Virus record (IMG/VR): IMGVR_UViG_3300044633_000159
Span: 1-61,096 of that record
Origin: a virus
DNA length: 61,096 nt
Reading direction: 5' to 3' (one strand)
The notes beneath the pieces are model-generated. The model did not search any database and was not told where the DNA came from. It saw only the letters and a list, made by a program, of their open reading frames with translations. Below, one piece after another: positions 1 to 8,602 of the stretch. Within the stretch, counting starts at the first letter, position 1; every line of letters starts with the position of its first letter. Position numbers and translations under genes: made by a program.

Positions 1-1
1 T

Positions 2-3000
2 TTTAACAACCGTACAGTTTCTGTTCAATTATATTTTGATACAGATGAAGATGTTTTAAAAGAAAATGGATCAAGTATAGACTTAAGTACAATTAAAAAC
101 GCTAGTGATATTTATTTAAGAGGACTTGCTGATGTAATATATTTACCTAATAAAATAAATAACTTAAATTTAGATAAGGGTACTAAAGCGTTTATGGTTC
201 CTAAAGAAATCACGTTAAGTGGAACTAAAAATATACAAAGTTTAGAATTAAAAATACCTAAAGACGAACAAGGATATTTTGATGTTAATAAAATTGTTTT
301 TGAAAATAAAAACACTTCTATAAATGAAACGTTTTTCATAATAGATGAAAAACCGTCAGATAAACTTATACAAGACATTTTAAAAAGCGAGATATTTTCA
401 ATTTCTAAAGAAGTAGTTGTATTTGGTAATGCTTTCTATAGAGATGCTGATGGAATTGGACAGTTTGAAAACGTGAGAATTGAATTAAAAAAACCTGAAC
501 AAAACGAAAGCGACGTAATTAAATTTAGTTTAGCAGAAGAAGAAAACGGTAAATTATCTCCTTTCTTAAAAGGATTGCCTTTTACTAAACAATGGCTTGT
601 AGCAAGAGATATAGATAGAGCTATTAACAAAGCTAAAATGTCTAGTTCTGCTCAACAAACAGAAATTGATAAACTAAACGTTAAGATATCAAAGACTGCA
701 GATCCTGTTAAAATAAAAGAACTAAAAGAAAAAATCAGTGAATTAGAAAGATTTGACAAAGTTACATTTAAAGTGCCAAGTAAGTCGGAGTTGTCAGACG
801 AAGCGATCGCTTACTTTATAATATCAAAAGTCGCAGAAGGTTACAATGATTTTGAGTTTAGAGTTAAAAGAAACGCTAGTGGACCTTTAACTAAGCAAGT
901 ATTAGACAATCTTGATTTTAAATCTAAGAAAGCAGCAGAAATAAGAAAACTAAACAGCAACTTAGAAGAAGGAATGAATCAGATTATAGAGGAAAACACA
1001 GGAGTTGAGGCATCAGAAACTTTCTCACCTGAAACCGCTAAAAATCTTGGTAAAAACATCGGTAAATATGATATATTCCTACCGCCAGAAGACGAGGATT
1101 TCTTAGGTTTGCTATACACTCTTGCTTCAGGCAAAGGTAAAAAAGGTGAGGAACAAATGAATTTCTTGAAAAGAGCTTTGATTGAACCTTACACAGACGC
1201 TATGCTTAAGTTGATGCAAGCAAGACAGGTTATGTATAAAGACTGGAGAGAGTTAATAAACAAAAAACACAAAGGTATAACAAAAGTGTTGAAAACAGAC
1301 TCTGGTTATGGTGGTTACTTAAACGATCAAGCAGTTAGAGTTTATTTGTGGAGAAGAGCTGGATACGATATACCTGGATTAGATAAGAAAGACGTATTTA
1401 ACTTACAAGAGATAGTTAGAAAAAACCCTGAATTAAGGAAATTCGCTGAAGACGTTTCTTTACTTTCTAAACAAGCAAATGGTTACATTGAACCAGATAG
1501 TAACTGGGGGTTTGGAAGTGTTGTAGGTGATATAAATAACATCATATCTAAATCAAGTAGACAGAAGTATTTAGAACCGTGGACTAGTAATGTAGAAAAA
1601 GTATTCTCTAAAGACAATCTAAGTAAGATAGAGGCGTTATATGGCAGAAAGTATGTTGTTGCGCTAAAGAACACTTTAGACAGAATGAAAACCGGCACTA
1701 ACAGAGCTGAAGGTTCATCAGATGCTTTTTTAAATTGGTTAAACGGAGCTACTGCTGTAACGATGTTCTTAAACGCAAGATCTGCTGTATTACAAACCAT
1801 AGGAGCGGTTAACTACATAAACACCAGTGATAACAATATTGCTAAAGCTGGTTTAGCATTGTTAAATGTTCCTCAGTATACTAAAGATTTCTTTACTCTT
1901 TGGAATTCAGATTATTTAAAAGATAGAAGATCTGGATTAACTACTGATGTTGTAGAAGCTGAATTAGCGCAGACAATGAACGATCCTAGAAACAAAAGTA
2001 TACTAGATAAGTTTAAAGCCGTTAACTACTTAATACTTAAATTTGGTTTTAATCCTACAAGACTTGCTGATAGTTTTGCTATCGCAATAGGCGGCGCTGG
2101 TTTTTATAGAAATAGAATCAACACTTACAAAAAACAAGGTATGGTTGAAGAAGATGCTATAAATAAGACTTTACGTGATTTCTACGATGTATCTGAAGTA
2201 TCTCAACAGTCTGCTGACGTGTCTAAAATATCAATGAACCAAGCTAGTACAAAAGGTAGGATATTACTTTCTTTTATGAATACTCCGTTTCAGTACTCTA
2301 GATTGATAAAGAAGTCTGCTATAGATATAATCAAAGGTAGAGGTAGTATTGAAAATAACTTAGCTAAAATAGTTTATTATGGAGCTGTTCAGAACATATT
2401 GTTTAACGCTCTTCAAAACGCTTTATTTGCTATGTTTCTTGACGACGAAGAAGACCAGAAAAGCGGTAAATTTGATACGGCTAAGATAAGAACAATAAAC
2501 GGAGCTTTAGATACTTTTGTTAGAGGTATGGGTATGAAAGGGGTTTTTCTTTCTACTCTTAAAAACGCGTTAATGAAAGCTTATGAAAAAAGAAAAGATC
2601 CTAAAGGATATGGAGACGTACTTGCTGAAATAGCTAACTTGTCACCTTCTATAGGTATAAAGGTTAGAGCAGTAGTAAAATCATACAAAGCTGTAACTTA
2701 TAATTTAGGTGAAATAAAATATAAAGGATTTAGTATAGATAATACTCACGCTATAGAAGCAGCAACATCTTTAACTTCAGCTGCTACTAACTTACCTGTG
2801 GATAGATTGTATATGAAATTTCAAAATATAGGCAATGCTTTAAGTGACGAATTTAATACTTGGCAAAGAATAGCTTTTCTGTTTGGTTATAATGAGTGGA
2901 ATTTAAACCCTACTAAAACAAAACAAGTAAATTCAAATTCTTCAGGAGGTTTAAAAATACCAGTGTTAAAGACAAGCGAGTTAAAACAACCTGGTCTTAA

Positions 3001-3010
3001 AACACCGTAA
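2..3010 (+). CDS. Very large internal virion / DNA-ejection protein (T7 gp16 position), 5'-truncated by the window edge
   Basis: The reading frame is open from base 2, so the first ATG at 194 is internal and the left edge cuts the gene. The visible part is about 1002 residues. It is rich in charged helices; a hydrophobic, Ala-rich stretch (FLNARSAVLQTIGAVNYI) lies near residue 595 and another helical apolar segment (NALQNALFAMFL) near 800. It ends just before the convergence terminator. The open gene at the right edge (60780 onward) is in the same frame across the joined ends and would add about 106 N-terminal residues (about 1108 in all). It would then be the last of four genes placed like T7 genes 13, 14, 15 and 16, whose products form the ejected inner core. 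No lysozyme or transglycosylase motif was seen. The role rests on gene order and size, not on a recognised catalytic domain. Confidence 0.6.
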   Translation, partial: FNNRTVSVQLYFDTDEDVLKENGSSIDLSTIKNASDIYLRGLADVIYLPNKINNLNLDKGTKAFMVPKEITLSGTKNIQSLELKIPKDEQGYFDVNKIVFENKNTSINETFFIIDEKPSDKLIQDILKSEIFSISKEVVVFGNAFYRDADGIGQFENVRIELKKPEQNESDVIKFSLAEEENGKLSPFLKGLPFTKQWLVARDIDRAINKAKMSSSAQQTEIDKLNVKISKTADPVKIKELKEKISELERFDKVTFKVPSKSELSDEAIAYFIISKVAEGYNDFEFRVKRNASGPLTKQVLDNLDFKSKKAAEIRKLNSNLEEGMNQIIEENTGVEASETFSPETAKNLGKNIGKYDIFLPPEDEDFLGLLYTLASGKGKKGEEQMNFLKRALIEPYTDAMLKLMQARQVMYKDWRELINKKHKGITKVLKTDSGYGGYLNDQAVRVYLWRRAGYDIPGLDKKDVFNLQEIVRKNPELRKFAEDVSLLSKQANGYIEPDSNWGFGSVVGDINNIISKSSRQKYLEPWTSNVEKVFSKDNLSKIEALYGRKYVVALKNTLDRMKTGTNRAEGSSDAFLNWLNGATAVTMFLNARSAVLQTIGAVNYINTSDNNIAKAGLALLNVPQYTKDFFTLWNSDYLKDRRSGLTTDVVEAELAQTMNDPRNKSILDKFKAVNYLILKFGFNPTRLADSFAIAIGGAGFYRNRINTYKKQGMVEEDAINKTLRDFYDVSEVSQQSADVSKISMNQASTKGRILLSFMNTPFQYSRLIKKSAIDIIKGRGSIENNLAKIVYYGAVQNILFNALQNALFAMFLDDEEDQKSGKFDTAKIRTINGALDTFVRGMGMKGVFLSTLKNALMKAYEKRKDPKGYGDVLAEIANLSPSIGIKVRAVVKSYKAVTYNLGEIKYKGFSIDNTHAIEAATSLTSAATNLPVDRLYMKFQNIGNALSDEFNTWQRIAFLFGYNEWNLNPTKTKQVNSNSSGGLKIPVLKTSELKQPGLKTP

Positions 3011-3059
3011 AATAAGGAACAAATAAACTGAGCACCATACTCAAAGTTCCTATATAAAG

Positions 3060-3092
3060 AAAGGGGATGCACTTAATAGTGATCCCCTTTTC
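3060..3092. terminator. Bidirectional terminator hairpin between the converging arms
   Basis: An AAAGGGGAT arm and its complement ATCCCCTTT enclose a second short pairing (CACT with AGTG) around a TAAT loop. The stem is about 13 pairs with one bulged G. A-rich and T-rich flanks allow termination in both directions. It lies where the late plus-strand arm (ending at 3010) meets the early minus-strand arm (ending at 3114), as expected for a shared terminator. Confidence 0.85.
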
Positions 3093-3113
3093 TTGTATAT
3101 AATAATTAAATAG

Positions 3114-3314
3114 TTATACTTTTTTCTCTAATTCTTCTTTTGCTTTTTCAGTCATTAGTTTAATAGCGTCTTCATAACCTGGCATTAACTTTAGCGTCTC
3201 TAAAGTACCAGCAGCTAATGTAGTTAGATGTTGTTGTTCAGTCATTACATATTGTAGAAGTCTAGTTAAAGATTCTACTTTGTTTTTCATTTCAACTAAG
3301 GTTTGTTCTTTCAT
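3114..3314 (-). CDS. Small coiled-coil protein, unknown function
   Basis: This is a 66-residue protein and the last gene of the minus-strand arm. It is predicted to be nearly all helical, with heptad-like spacing of Leu/Val/Met and a charged, Lys/Glu-rich C terminus. The start ATG overlaps the stop of the upstream oxygenase gene by four bases (ATGA), so the two are probably translationally coupled. I do not recognise a family. No membrane segment or metal-binding motif is visible. Confidence 0.7.
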   Translation of the reverse strand: MKEQTLVEMKNKVESLTRLLQYVMTEQQHLTTLAAGTLETLKLMPGYEDAIKLMTEKAKEELEKKV

Positions 3315-3874
3315 TTATTTACTTTATAAAACATTACAAATACTACTCTACTTTCTATAAACTCATTAGGATATTTACTATGGAAGTAATTACATGGGTA
3401 TGATATTAATCTATTCTTTTTGTGACCTATTATAGATTTTAAATCCCATAAATCAAGGTCATTAGCGTCTTCAATTAGCAATTTATTTTGTGCTTCGATA
3501 CTAATTTTTTTAAGTCTATCTCCATATCTTTTATGCTCCCAAAAAGCCGTGCCATTTAATCCTTCTTGTTTAGATTCAGAAACAAACAACACGCAAGCTC
3601 TATCTGGTTGTTGACCTTCTATTATAGAATCGTTATGTATACGCCAATCTACGTCTTGTCCTTCTTTTGCTTCTCTAATAAAATATAATATAGGTTCTAT
3701 ACTATTACCTTCTAAATTTTCTATTTCAAGTTTTATAATTTGCGCTATTGTATTAGGCACATCTTTAACCCAAAAGGATTTTCCAGGAGTTTTTACTTCC
3801 TGGAATTCATCCTTATTAGTGTTTAATAATTCAATTAAATTATCGTCTAAAAAATCATCTTTTATATAGATCAT
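3311..3874 (-). CDS. 2-oxoglutarate/Fe(II)-dependent oxygenase, prolyl-4-hydroxylase-like
   Basis: The 187-residue protein carries the iron-binding facial triad expected for 2OG-Fe(II) oxygenases: His-x-Asp at about residues 79-81 (RIHNDS), a distal His near 164 (NYFHSKYP), and nine residues later an Arg (ESRVVFVMFY) that would bind the 2-oxoglutarate carboxylate. The family hydroxylates protein side chains, nucleic acid bases or small molecules; the substrate cannot be told from sequence. The gene overlaps the ribonucleotide reductase stop upstream and the next small gene downstream by four bases each, so it is expressed within the nucleotide-metabolism operon. Oxygenases of this type occur in many marine phages. 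Its start is fixed by the overlap. Confidence 0.75.
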   Translation of the reverse strand: MIYIKDDFLDDNLIELLNTNKDEFQEVKTPGKSFWVKDVPNTIAQIIKLEIENLEGNSIEPILYFIREAKEGQDVDWRIHNDSIIEGQQPDRACVLFVSESKQEGLNGTAFWEHKRYGDRLKKISIEAQNKLLIEDANDLDLWDLKSIIGHKKNRLISYPCNYFHSKYPNEFIESRVVFVMFYKVNK

Positions 3875-5739
3875 ACTATTTCACAATTACCACCGCCACA
3901 AGCAGCTGAATCTGCAAAGTTGGTATTATCTTGAATCTCAACTACTTTGGACAGATCTACATCTTTTAACGCTGCCATCATCTCGTTGTAAACTTCTTCA
4001 GAACAGTCTTCAAACGGAGTTTGCTTGTATGTACCACCGTGGTAAGGTAGTACAGAAAGTCCGTTATAATAATCTTTATTCTGCCACATCCATTCTCCAA
4101 CTTCTTCCCACTCACCGTCTCTGACAGAAACTGTACAAGAAACATTATGAGTATTGTTACCTTTAATGTGACCATTTTTAACCCAGTCTTTAGATATTAA
4201 TTTAACTCTTTCAAGAAGATTTATTGTAGACTCATGTCTTGTTATAGCGCCATTAGGAGCCTTCTGAGGTACAGAAATTACTGCTTGCAATGTTGGATTA
4301 AAGTATTCGTCTTCGATCAGTTCTGGGTGGTGTATAGCAAGATAGGAATATATAGCTTCATTCTTACCTAAGCGCATACGGCGAACATAAAAATCATTAT
4401 GCCAAGCATGTATACCGCTAGAAGTACCAAGAACCAAGCTAGTTGTCCCAGCTGGTTTGACGGCAGTAGTTCTTGCTGCTGGATTGATCTTAAGTCGTTC
4501 AGCCAATTGCCAATTAGTTTCTTTAACGATTTCAGAAGCTTCTTCATAATTTAATTTTAAGTTAGACTCAGATGCAATACCTGTCATTGACACGCCTAAT
4601 AACGCGTCTTTCTCTGTGTTTTTTCTCCATATATCACGTAGATAATGAAAATCAGAATACGATGCCTGTAATGTGCCTATAAATGACGCTGCTGATGCTC
4701 TAGCATTAAAATCGTCTTGACTTTCAATATCTGCCATGTTAATCTCTGTGAGATTACAAAATTGATAAGGTCTTAAAGCGATTTCACAGCAAGGATTAGT
4801 ACCCCAATCTTTATCATTAGTAAGATATATTCCAGGTTCACCAGATCCAGACGCTTCAATACGTTCCCATACTTTGTCAAATGTTTGTCTATCGATTTTA
4901 TGTCTTAATAATACCACGGAGTTATTGGCTCTACCTCTTTGAGGATTGTTCTCCCACCATTCTCCTGCTTTGCAATTAAGCATTTCAGTACTATCAAGAT
5001 CAAATAAACTAATCATAGCGGCTCGTCTAATACCTCCTGCTAATACAGCATCGGCAATATGACATTGAATATCATGACACTCGATGTCTGTTAGTTTAGT
5101 TCTATCTGCTTTTTCACGTAATATACCTTCGATCTTTACTAGCGCTAGTCTAAGAGGTTCTGGACCAGGTGCTTTACCACCAGCAGTTACCAACAAAGCT
5201 CCTTTTTGTCTAATATCTGACAAATCAAACTCAATATGAGAGGTTAAACCTCCAGTGTATGACTTAAACAACGTCTTAACAGCATCTGCCCAACCTATAA
5301 TACTATCTTGTACTACGTATTTCTTTTTTCTATCGTAGTTAGGTTTTCTAATCTCTGGCAGTTTGTCTATGTTATGGTTTTGTACTGAATAACCAACACC
5401 TGTTCCACCTAATAACAAGAACATAGTTTCACTAAAACAATGAATACTATCTACAGGCATAAAAGCACAGTTATATATTCTAGCATTGTTTAGTTCTATC
5501 GCTTTACCGCCAAACTGCAAACTACGCATTGACGGTAAAACTTTCTTACTAAATACAAAATTATTGTATATCTGTTCTATAGACTCTCTTAACTCTGGAA
5601 ATTTAGTAATATGCATCTCCATATTCCTTGTTACTAACTCCTCCCAAGTCTCACGCCTTTCTTTTTGTGGTAAGTATTTAGCATATTTAGTATATACTGT
5701 AATGTCCGATAAGATTTGTTTATCTAATGTTAAACTCAT
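3871..5739 (-). CDS. nrdJ: Ribonucleotide reductase, adenosylcobalamin-dependent (class II), monomeric type
   Basis: This 622-residue enzyme reduces ribonucleoside triphosphates to deoxyribonucleotides for phage DNA synthesis. Recognisable segments are RIYNCAFMPVD (first active-site Cys) near residue 85, LLLGGTGVGYSVQ near 110, the NPCCEIAL segment with the thiyl-radical Cys and catalytic Glu near 316, the phosphate-binding KPAGTTSLVLGTSSG near 430, and a C-terminal CGGGNC that would act as the redox-active swinging tail. No NrdB radical subunit or NrdG activase gene is present, and the motifs match the monomeric B12-dependent RTPR type. It is somewhat shorter than the Lactobacillus enzyme (about 740). 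Coenzyme B12 must come from the host or medium. It heads the oxygenase operon; a 50-residue gene ends five bases upstream. Confidence 0.93.
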   Translation of the reverse strand: MSLTLDKQILSDITVYTKYAKYLPQKERRETWEELVTRNMEMHITKFPELRESIEQIYNNFVFSKKVLPSMRSLQFGGKAIELNNARIYNCAFMPVDSIHCFSETMFLLLGGTGVGYSVQNHNIDKLPEIRKPNYDRKKKYVVQDSIIGWADAVKTLFKSYTGGLTSHIEFDLSDIRQKGALLVTAGGKAPGPEPLRLALVKIEGILREKADRTKLTDIECHDIQCHIADAVLAGGIRRAAMISLFDLDSTEMLNCKAGEWWENNPQRGRANNSVVLLRHKIDRQTFDKVWERIEASGSGEPGIYLTNDKDWGTNPCCEIALRPYQFCNLTEINMADIESQDDFNARASAASFIGTLQASYSDFHYLRDIWRKNTEKDALLGVSMTGIASESNLKLNYEEASEIVKETNWQLAERLKINPAARTTAVKPAGTTSLVLGTSSGIHAWHNDFYVRRMRLGKNEAIYSYLAIHHPELIEDEYFNPTLQAVISVPQKAPNGAITRHESTINLLERVKLISKDWVKNGHIKGNNTHNVSCTVSVRDGEWEEVGEWMWQNKDYYNGLSVLPYHGGTYKQTPFEDCSEEVYNEMMAALKDVDLSKVVEIQDNTNFADSAACGGGNCEIV

Positions 5740-5743
5740 ATTT

Positions 5744-5896
5744 TTAATTGTCTATTTCTAATGTAAAGTTAATAAATGGTAAATATAACGCATGCGTTTT
5801 AAACGTTGGTTCTTCGTATGTTCTAATACCTATTAGAATACCGGGATAAAACCCTACAGCTAACTCCCACTCTCTTTCTTCTTTTATTTCTTTCAT
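5744..5896 (-). CDS. 50-residue protein, unknown
   Basis: An ATG at 5896 opens a 50-codon frame that ends just before the reductase start. The ATG overlaps the TGA of the upstream nuclease gene (ATGA), which is the usual junction in this operon and supports real translation. The product starts MKEIKEEREWELAVGFYP and has an apolar, beta-like middle and end with no membrane helix. I do not recognise it. Confidence 0.65.
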   Translation of the reverse strand: MKEIKEEREWELAVGFYPGILIGIRTYEEPTFKTHALYLPFINFTLEIDN

Positions 5897-6342
5897 AAAT
5901 TCTGTTTTCTTTTTTCTAAAATAAGTTTAATAGTTTCATCACAATCTTTTTGACTTTGAGGTTTGTATAAAGTCCTATTGTCACACATTAAAGTCATTAA
6001 CCACTTAAATAGTTTCCAACGTAAAGGAAAAGAGTCGTTCGCTCTACCTTTAGTTTCTATTATAAAATCTTCACCAATAAAATCAGGTGTATATTTTAAA
6101 TTTAAAACTTTCTTATTACCTCGGTTTATATAATCACCTTTACCGTTAGACTGTCTTTCTATGCAGTCATTTTTAAAATTAAAAGAAGGTAATAATTCAA
6201 ATGATTGACTTTCATATTCAGCATGTATATCTGCTTGTTTTAGTACTTTATACATATACTTCTCTAAACCAGAAGCGAAGGTGATACCGTCATATATCAC
6301 CTTCTTTGAAACAACTGGTCCTTTCTTTCTTTTTTTAATCAT
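5893..6342 (-). CDS. PD-(D/E)XK endonuclease, T7 endonuclease I / DUF1064-like
   Basis: The 149-residue protein has a basic N terminus and a nuclease core: Glu in ASGLEKYMYKVL near residue 28, then KYTPDFIGEDFIIETKG near 83-100 giving the PD...ExK signature, and a basic helix (RWKLFKWLM). This arrangement matches small phage Holliday-junction or branch-cutting nucleases such as T7 gp3 and the DUF1064 family. The likely job is resolving branched replication and recombination intermediates before packaging, in line with neighbouring replication genes. It overlaps the MazG-like gene upstream by eight bases and the 50-residue gene downstream by four. Confidence 0.78.
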   Translation of the reverse strand: MIKKRKKGPVVSKKVIYDGITFASGLEKYMYKVLKQADIHAEYESQSFELLPSFNFKNDCIERQSNGKGDYINRGNKKVLNLKYTPDFIGEDFIIETKGRANDSFPLRWKLFKWLMTLMCDNRTLYKPQSQKDCDETIKLILEKRKQNL

Positions 6343-6667
6343 TCTTGTCTTCTGTGACTTTGAAATGTTCGTTTTTATACGTTACTTCTTCAAACATAAC
6401 ATCTATGTCTAATTCTCTGAATTCTTTTAATAAACTTTCTTCTGACAAGTCGTGTATTTCGTCTTTGCACGCTTGTATGTATAGCACAGCGTCCATTAAC
6501 TCTTCCTGAACGTCGTTTAGGTATTTAAAAAGACCTTTCATCTTCTTAGTACGTTCGTCATGTAGTGTTTGACCGTATTTAGCAAACCCTACGTCTGATC
6601 TAGATACTAATTTGTCAACTACTTTTTCAACTACTGGGTCTCTAAAAACTATATTTTTTTCTGTCAT
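6335..6667 (-). CDS. MazG-like nucleotide pyrophosphohydrolase, small phage type
   Basis: The 110-residue helical protein has the pattern typical of short phage MazG-like proteins: FAKYGQTLHDE near residue 28 followed by YLNDVQEELMDAVLYIQA near 50, where the EExxD acidic cluster would bind Mg2+ and the triphosphate. Such enzymes hydrolyse nucleoside triphosphates or alarmone-like molecules. It sits between the nuclease and a second MazG-domain gene, so two members of the superfamily are encoded side by side. The exact substrate is not visible. Confidence 0.72.
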   Translation of the reverse strand: MTEKNIVFRDPVVEKVVDKLVSRSDVGFAKYGQTLHDERTKKMKGLFKYLNDVQEELMDAVLYIQACKDEIHDLSEESLLKEFRELDIDVMFEEVTYKNEHFKVTEDKND

Positions 6668-6668
6668 A

Positions 6669-7556
6669 CTATAAAGTTGTTGTTTGAAAATGATCGTTAA
6701 GTTTTACTGTATATTCTTGTTTTGCTTTTTTACTTGGTTTTGCCGTTGGTACTTCTGTTTCTTTAACAAACGTGCCGTTTTCCATTTTACCGTTTCTCCA
6801 CTTAATAACGTCATAAGCTGATACAACACAGTCTTCGACTTTTAATCCTTCTAGAGCGGCTAGATTTGTCAACACAACCATCATATCGCCAATAGCATCA
6901 ATTAATTCTGGTCTATCATTCTTTAAGATTGCTCTAGCTAATTCGCCAGACTCTTCCATTAACTTAACATACTGAGTTTTTGAATCACCATTTTTGTATA
7001 TACCACGGTCGTCAGCCCATTGTCTAATTAAGTCGTAAACATTTGGGGTTTCTTCTACAACTGCTTTTTCTGGATTTATAGTTGTATTTGTAGATTTAAC
7101 AAACTCATGCATTGCTTTGTTATATACAAATGACCTAGAAGGATTAAACATAGATGTTTTAGCATTGTAAGCTATCCATTGTATTAATTCATTAGTCATA
7201 GGATACTTGCCGTAGTCTGTTTCTATGACAATTTGCCTGTTGTCCATTAAGTTACCCTTCAACTTGTTTACTGGACATGGGAACGTTGTTGTTTGCTCTG
7301 TTACATTTAATTCCATTTGCTTTTTCTTTTTTGGTTTTTGTTTAATTATTAAATCTTTGTATAAATCTCTGTCTACTCTATAACCATAGATAGTTTGAAG
7401 TTCTAATTCTTTTTCTGATATATAATCTATATCATCGCTAGAATCTAGAACTTCATATTCTCTGTAACCGTAACCTTGTTGGCGTGTTAACCTATCTTTA
7501 AGATCACACGTAACTCCTATTTTTTTACCAAATATATGGTATAAGTAATACGTCAT
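6669..7556 (-). CDS. Fusion of a GIY-YIG-like N-terminal domain and a MazG-like pyrophosphohydrolase domain
   Basis: The 295-residue protein has two parts. Residues 1-75 resemble a GIY-YIG nuclease fold: YYLYHIFGKKIGVT stands for the GIY...YIG strands, followed by Arg in DRLTRQQG and a Glu-rich helix (SEKELELQTIYG). The signature residues are degenerate, so nuclease activity is uncertain. Residues about 165-265 form a MazG-like domain with KLMEESGELARAIL and ELIDAIGDMMVVLTNLA, which supplies the ExxE and ExxD metal ligands. The region between has TNELIQWIAYN and looks like a small helical domain. The gene sits between the other MazG-like gene and the thymidylate-synthase-like gene, fitting nucleotide-pool management. 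Confidence 0.72.
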   Translation of the reverse strand: MTYYLYHIFGKKIGVTCDLKDRLTRQQGYGYREYEVLDSSDDIDYISEKELELQTIYGYRVDRDLYKDLIIKQKPKKKKQMELNVTEQTTTFPCPVNKLKGNLMDNRQIVIETDYGKYPMTNELIQWIAYNAKTSMFNPSRSFVYNKAMHEFVKSTNTTINPEKAVVEETPNVYDLIRQWADDRGIYKNGDSKTQYVKLMEESGELARAILKNDRPELIDAIGDMMVVLTNLAALEGLKVEDCVVSAYDVIKWRNGKMENGTFVKETEVPTAKPSKKAKQEYTVKLNDHFQTTTL

Positions 7557-7744
7557 AGTTTTTTTATTTCTTGTTTAACTTCAATCCAACGTTGTTGTAT
7601 TTCTGATATTAACGGTAAGTTATCTCTAATTTCGTCAACCGCTATTAATGCGCACTGTTTAGCAAAACTAATTGGTATATATAAATGTTCTCCTAACTTA
7701 TAATATCTTAAAGTTAGTTCCTCTGCTGTTTCTTTTGGCGTCAT
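7553..7744 (-). CDS. Small conserved phage protein, unknown
   Basis: A 63-residue protein whose centre (AKQCALIAVDEIRDNL) is a pattern often seen in small uncharacterised phage proteins encoded near nucleotide-metabolism genes. It is helical and soluble. It overlaps both neighbours by four bases. No function can be assigned. Confidence 0.7.
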   Translation of the reverse strand: MTPKETAEELTLRYYKLGEHLYIPISFAKQCALIAVDEIRDNLPLISEIQQRWIEVKQEIKKL

Positions 7745-8379
7745 AGTTTATCGTTATATAGATGTAAGTTATGAGCAAAGTGATAATATGTACCAACTTC
7801 TAATTGTAGAATTTCAGCAATATCCATTTGTAATTTTGAAAAACAGAACTGATCGTTACAGAAACCATACCAGATGTCATTAGAACGCATTAGAACGGCC
7901 ATATTTAATCTATTGTCTAATATTGTAAACTGAACAGCATACGTACAGGGAGTGTCATTAGAATACGTATCAATCTCTTTACCGTCGTATATAGATAATG
8001 TAGCTTTTCTAGTATTTGGATTGTCCTGTAGCAATTTTACTACTTTACCTAATTGATCATTACGTCGCCATTGCCAACCATAGTTAGATCTAACTTCGCC
8101 GTTTTCATCCATCATATTTTTCCATATTGGAGCATACTTTGATATTTCTACAGCGCTAGGATCACCAGATAGATACCATTGCCATTCTCTCATAGCATAG
8201 TTTATATTCCATTTCCTATGTGGTTCTGTTATTTCATTATCTGTAGGATTTTCTATATAAAAACCTACGTTAAACAAAGCTTTAGTATTATCAAAATCTA
8301 CGCCATCGGTTATAATCTTGTCTAATAAGTATTTGTATGCTTCGTTCGCATTTGTAAAACTACTTTTTGTACTTTTCAT
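7741..8379 (-). CDS. Thymidylate synthase-fold enzyme, possibly dCMP-specific (hydroxymethylase-like)
   Basis: The 212-residue protein follows the ThyA fold: REWQWYLSG near 65, an Arg (NPNTRKATLSIYD) near 128, the catalytic Cys in DTPCTYAVQFT near 144, the RSND segment with GFCNDQF near 163-176, and the nucleotide-sugar HLY near 207. In E. coli ThyA the residue contacting the pyrimidine is Asn177 in GLPFN; aligned without gaps from the shared RSxD, this protein has Asp there. In T4 dCMP hydroxymethylase the equivalent residue is Asp, which selects cytosine over uracil. The protein ends soon after HLY, so the ThyA C-terminal tail is missing. dTMP synthesis is the simple reading; dCMP modification is the alternative. 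Confidence 0.75.
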   Translation of the reverse strand: MKSTKSSFTNANEAYKYLLDKIITDGVDFDNTKALFNVGFYIENPTDNEITEPHRKWNINYAMREWQWYLSGDPSAVEISKYAPIWKNMMDENGEVRSNYGWQWRRNDQLGKVVKLLQDNPNTRKATLSIYDGKEIDTYSNDTPCTYAVQFTILDNRLNMAVLMRSNDIWYGFCNDQFCFSKLQMDIAEILQLEVGTYYHFAHNLHLYNDKL

Positions 8380-8602
8380 AATAATAAGTATAATATTTAA
8401 AGATTTGTTTCCATATATCCATTTTACCGTAAGCTACTGGATCAGTGTTTTGCCTTTTATTCATATCTATGTCTATATACCATTTATTTGTTGATATAGC
8501 TCTTGGACTTATTAAGATATTATTTCTAACACACCACATATAAGCTTCTAGTTCTTTAGTAGAATATAGATAATTACCCATATCTATTGTTGACTTTTTC
8601 AT
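8360..8602 (-). CDS. Small Tyr-rich protein, unknown
   Basis: An 80-residue protein starting at the ATG at 8602, chosen over a GTG two codons upstream because it overlaps the primase-helicase stop in the ATGA arrangement used throughout the operon. It is rich in Tyr and Lys (ends FKYYTYYYEKYKK) with a central WYIDIDMNK segment. It overlaps the downstream synthase gene by 20 bases. No family is recognised. Confidence 0.65.
   Translation of the reverse strand: MKKSTIDMGNYLYSTKELEAYMWCVRNNILISPRAISTNKWYIDIDMNKRQNTDPVAYGKMDIWKQIFKYYTYYYEKYKK

Noticed and set aside
1483-1800. Antisense frames inside large genes (for example 1483-1800, 31128-31424, 53268-53510)
   Set aside because: They lie entirely opposite well-supported genes and have Ser/Leu/Phe-rich products typical of shadow frames in AT-rich DNA.
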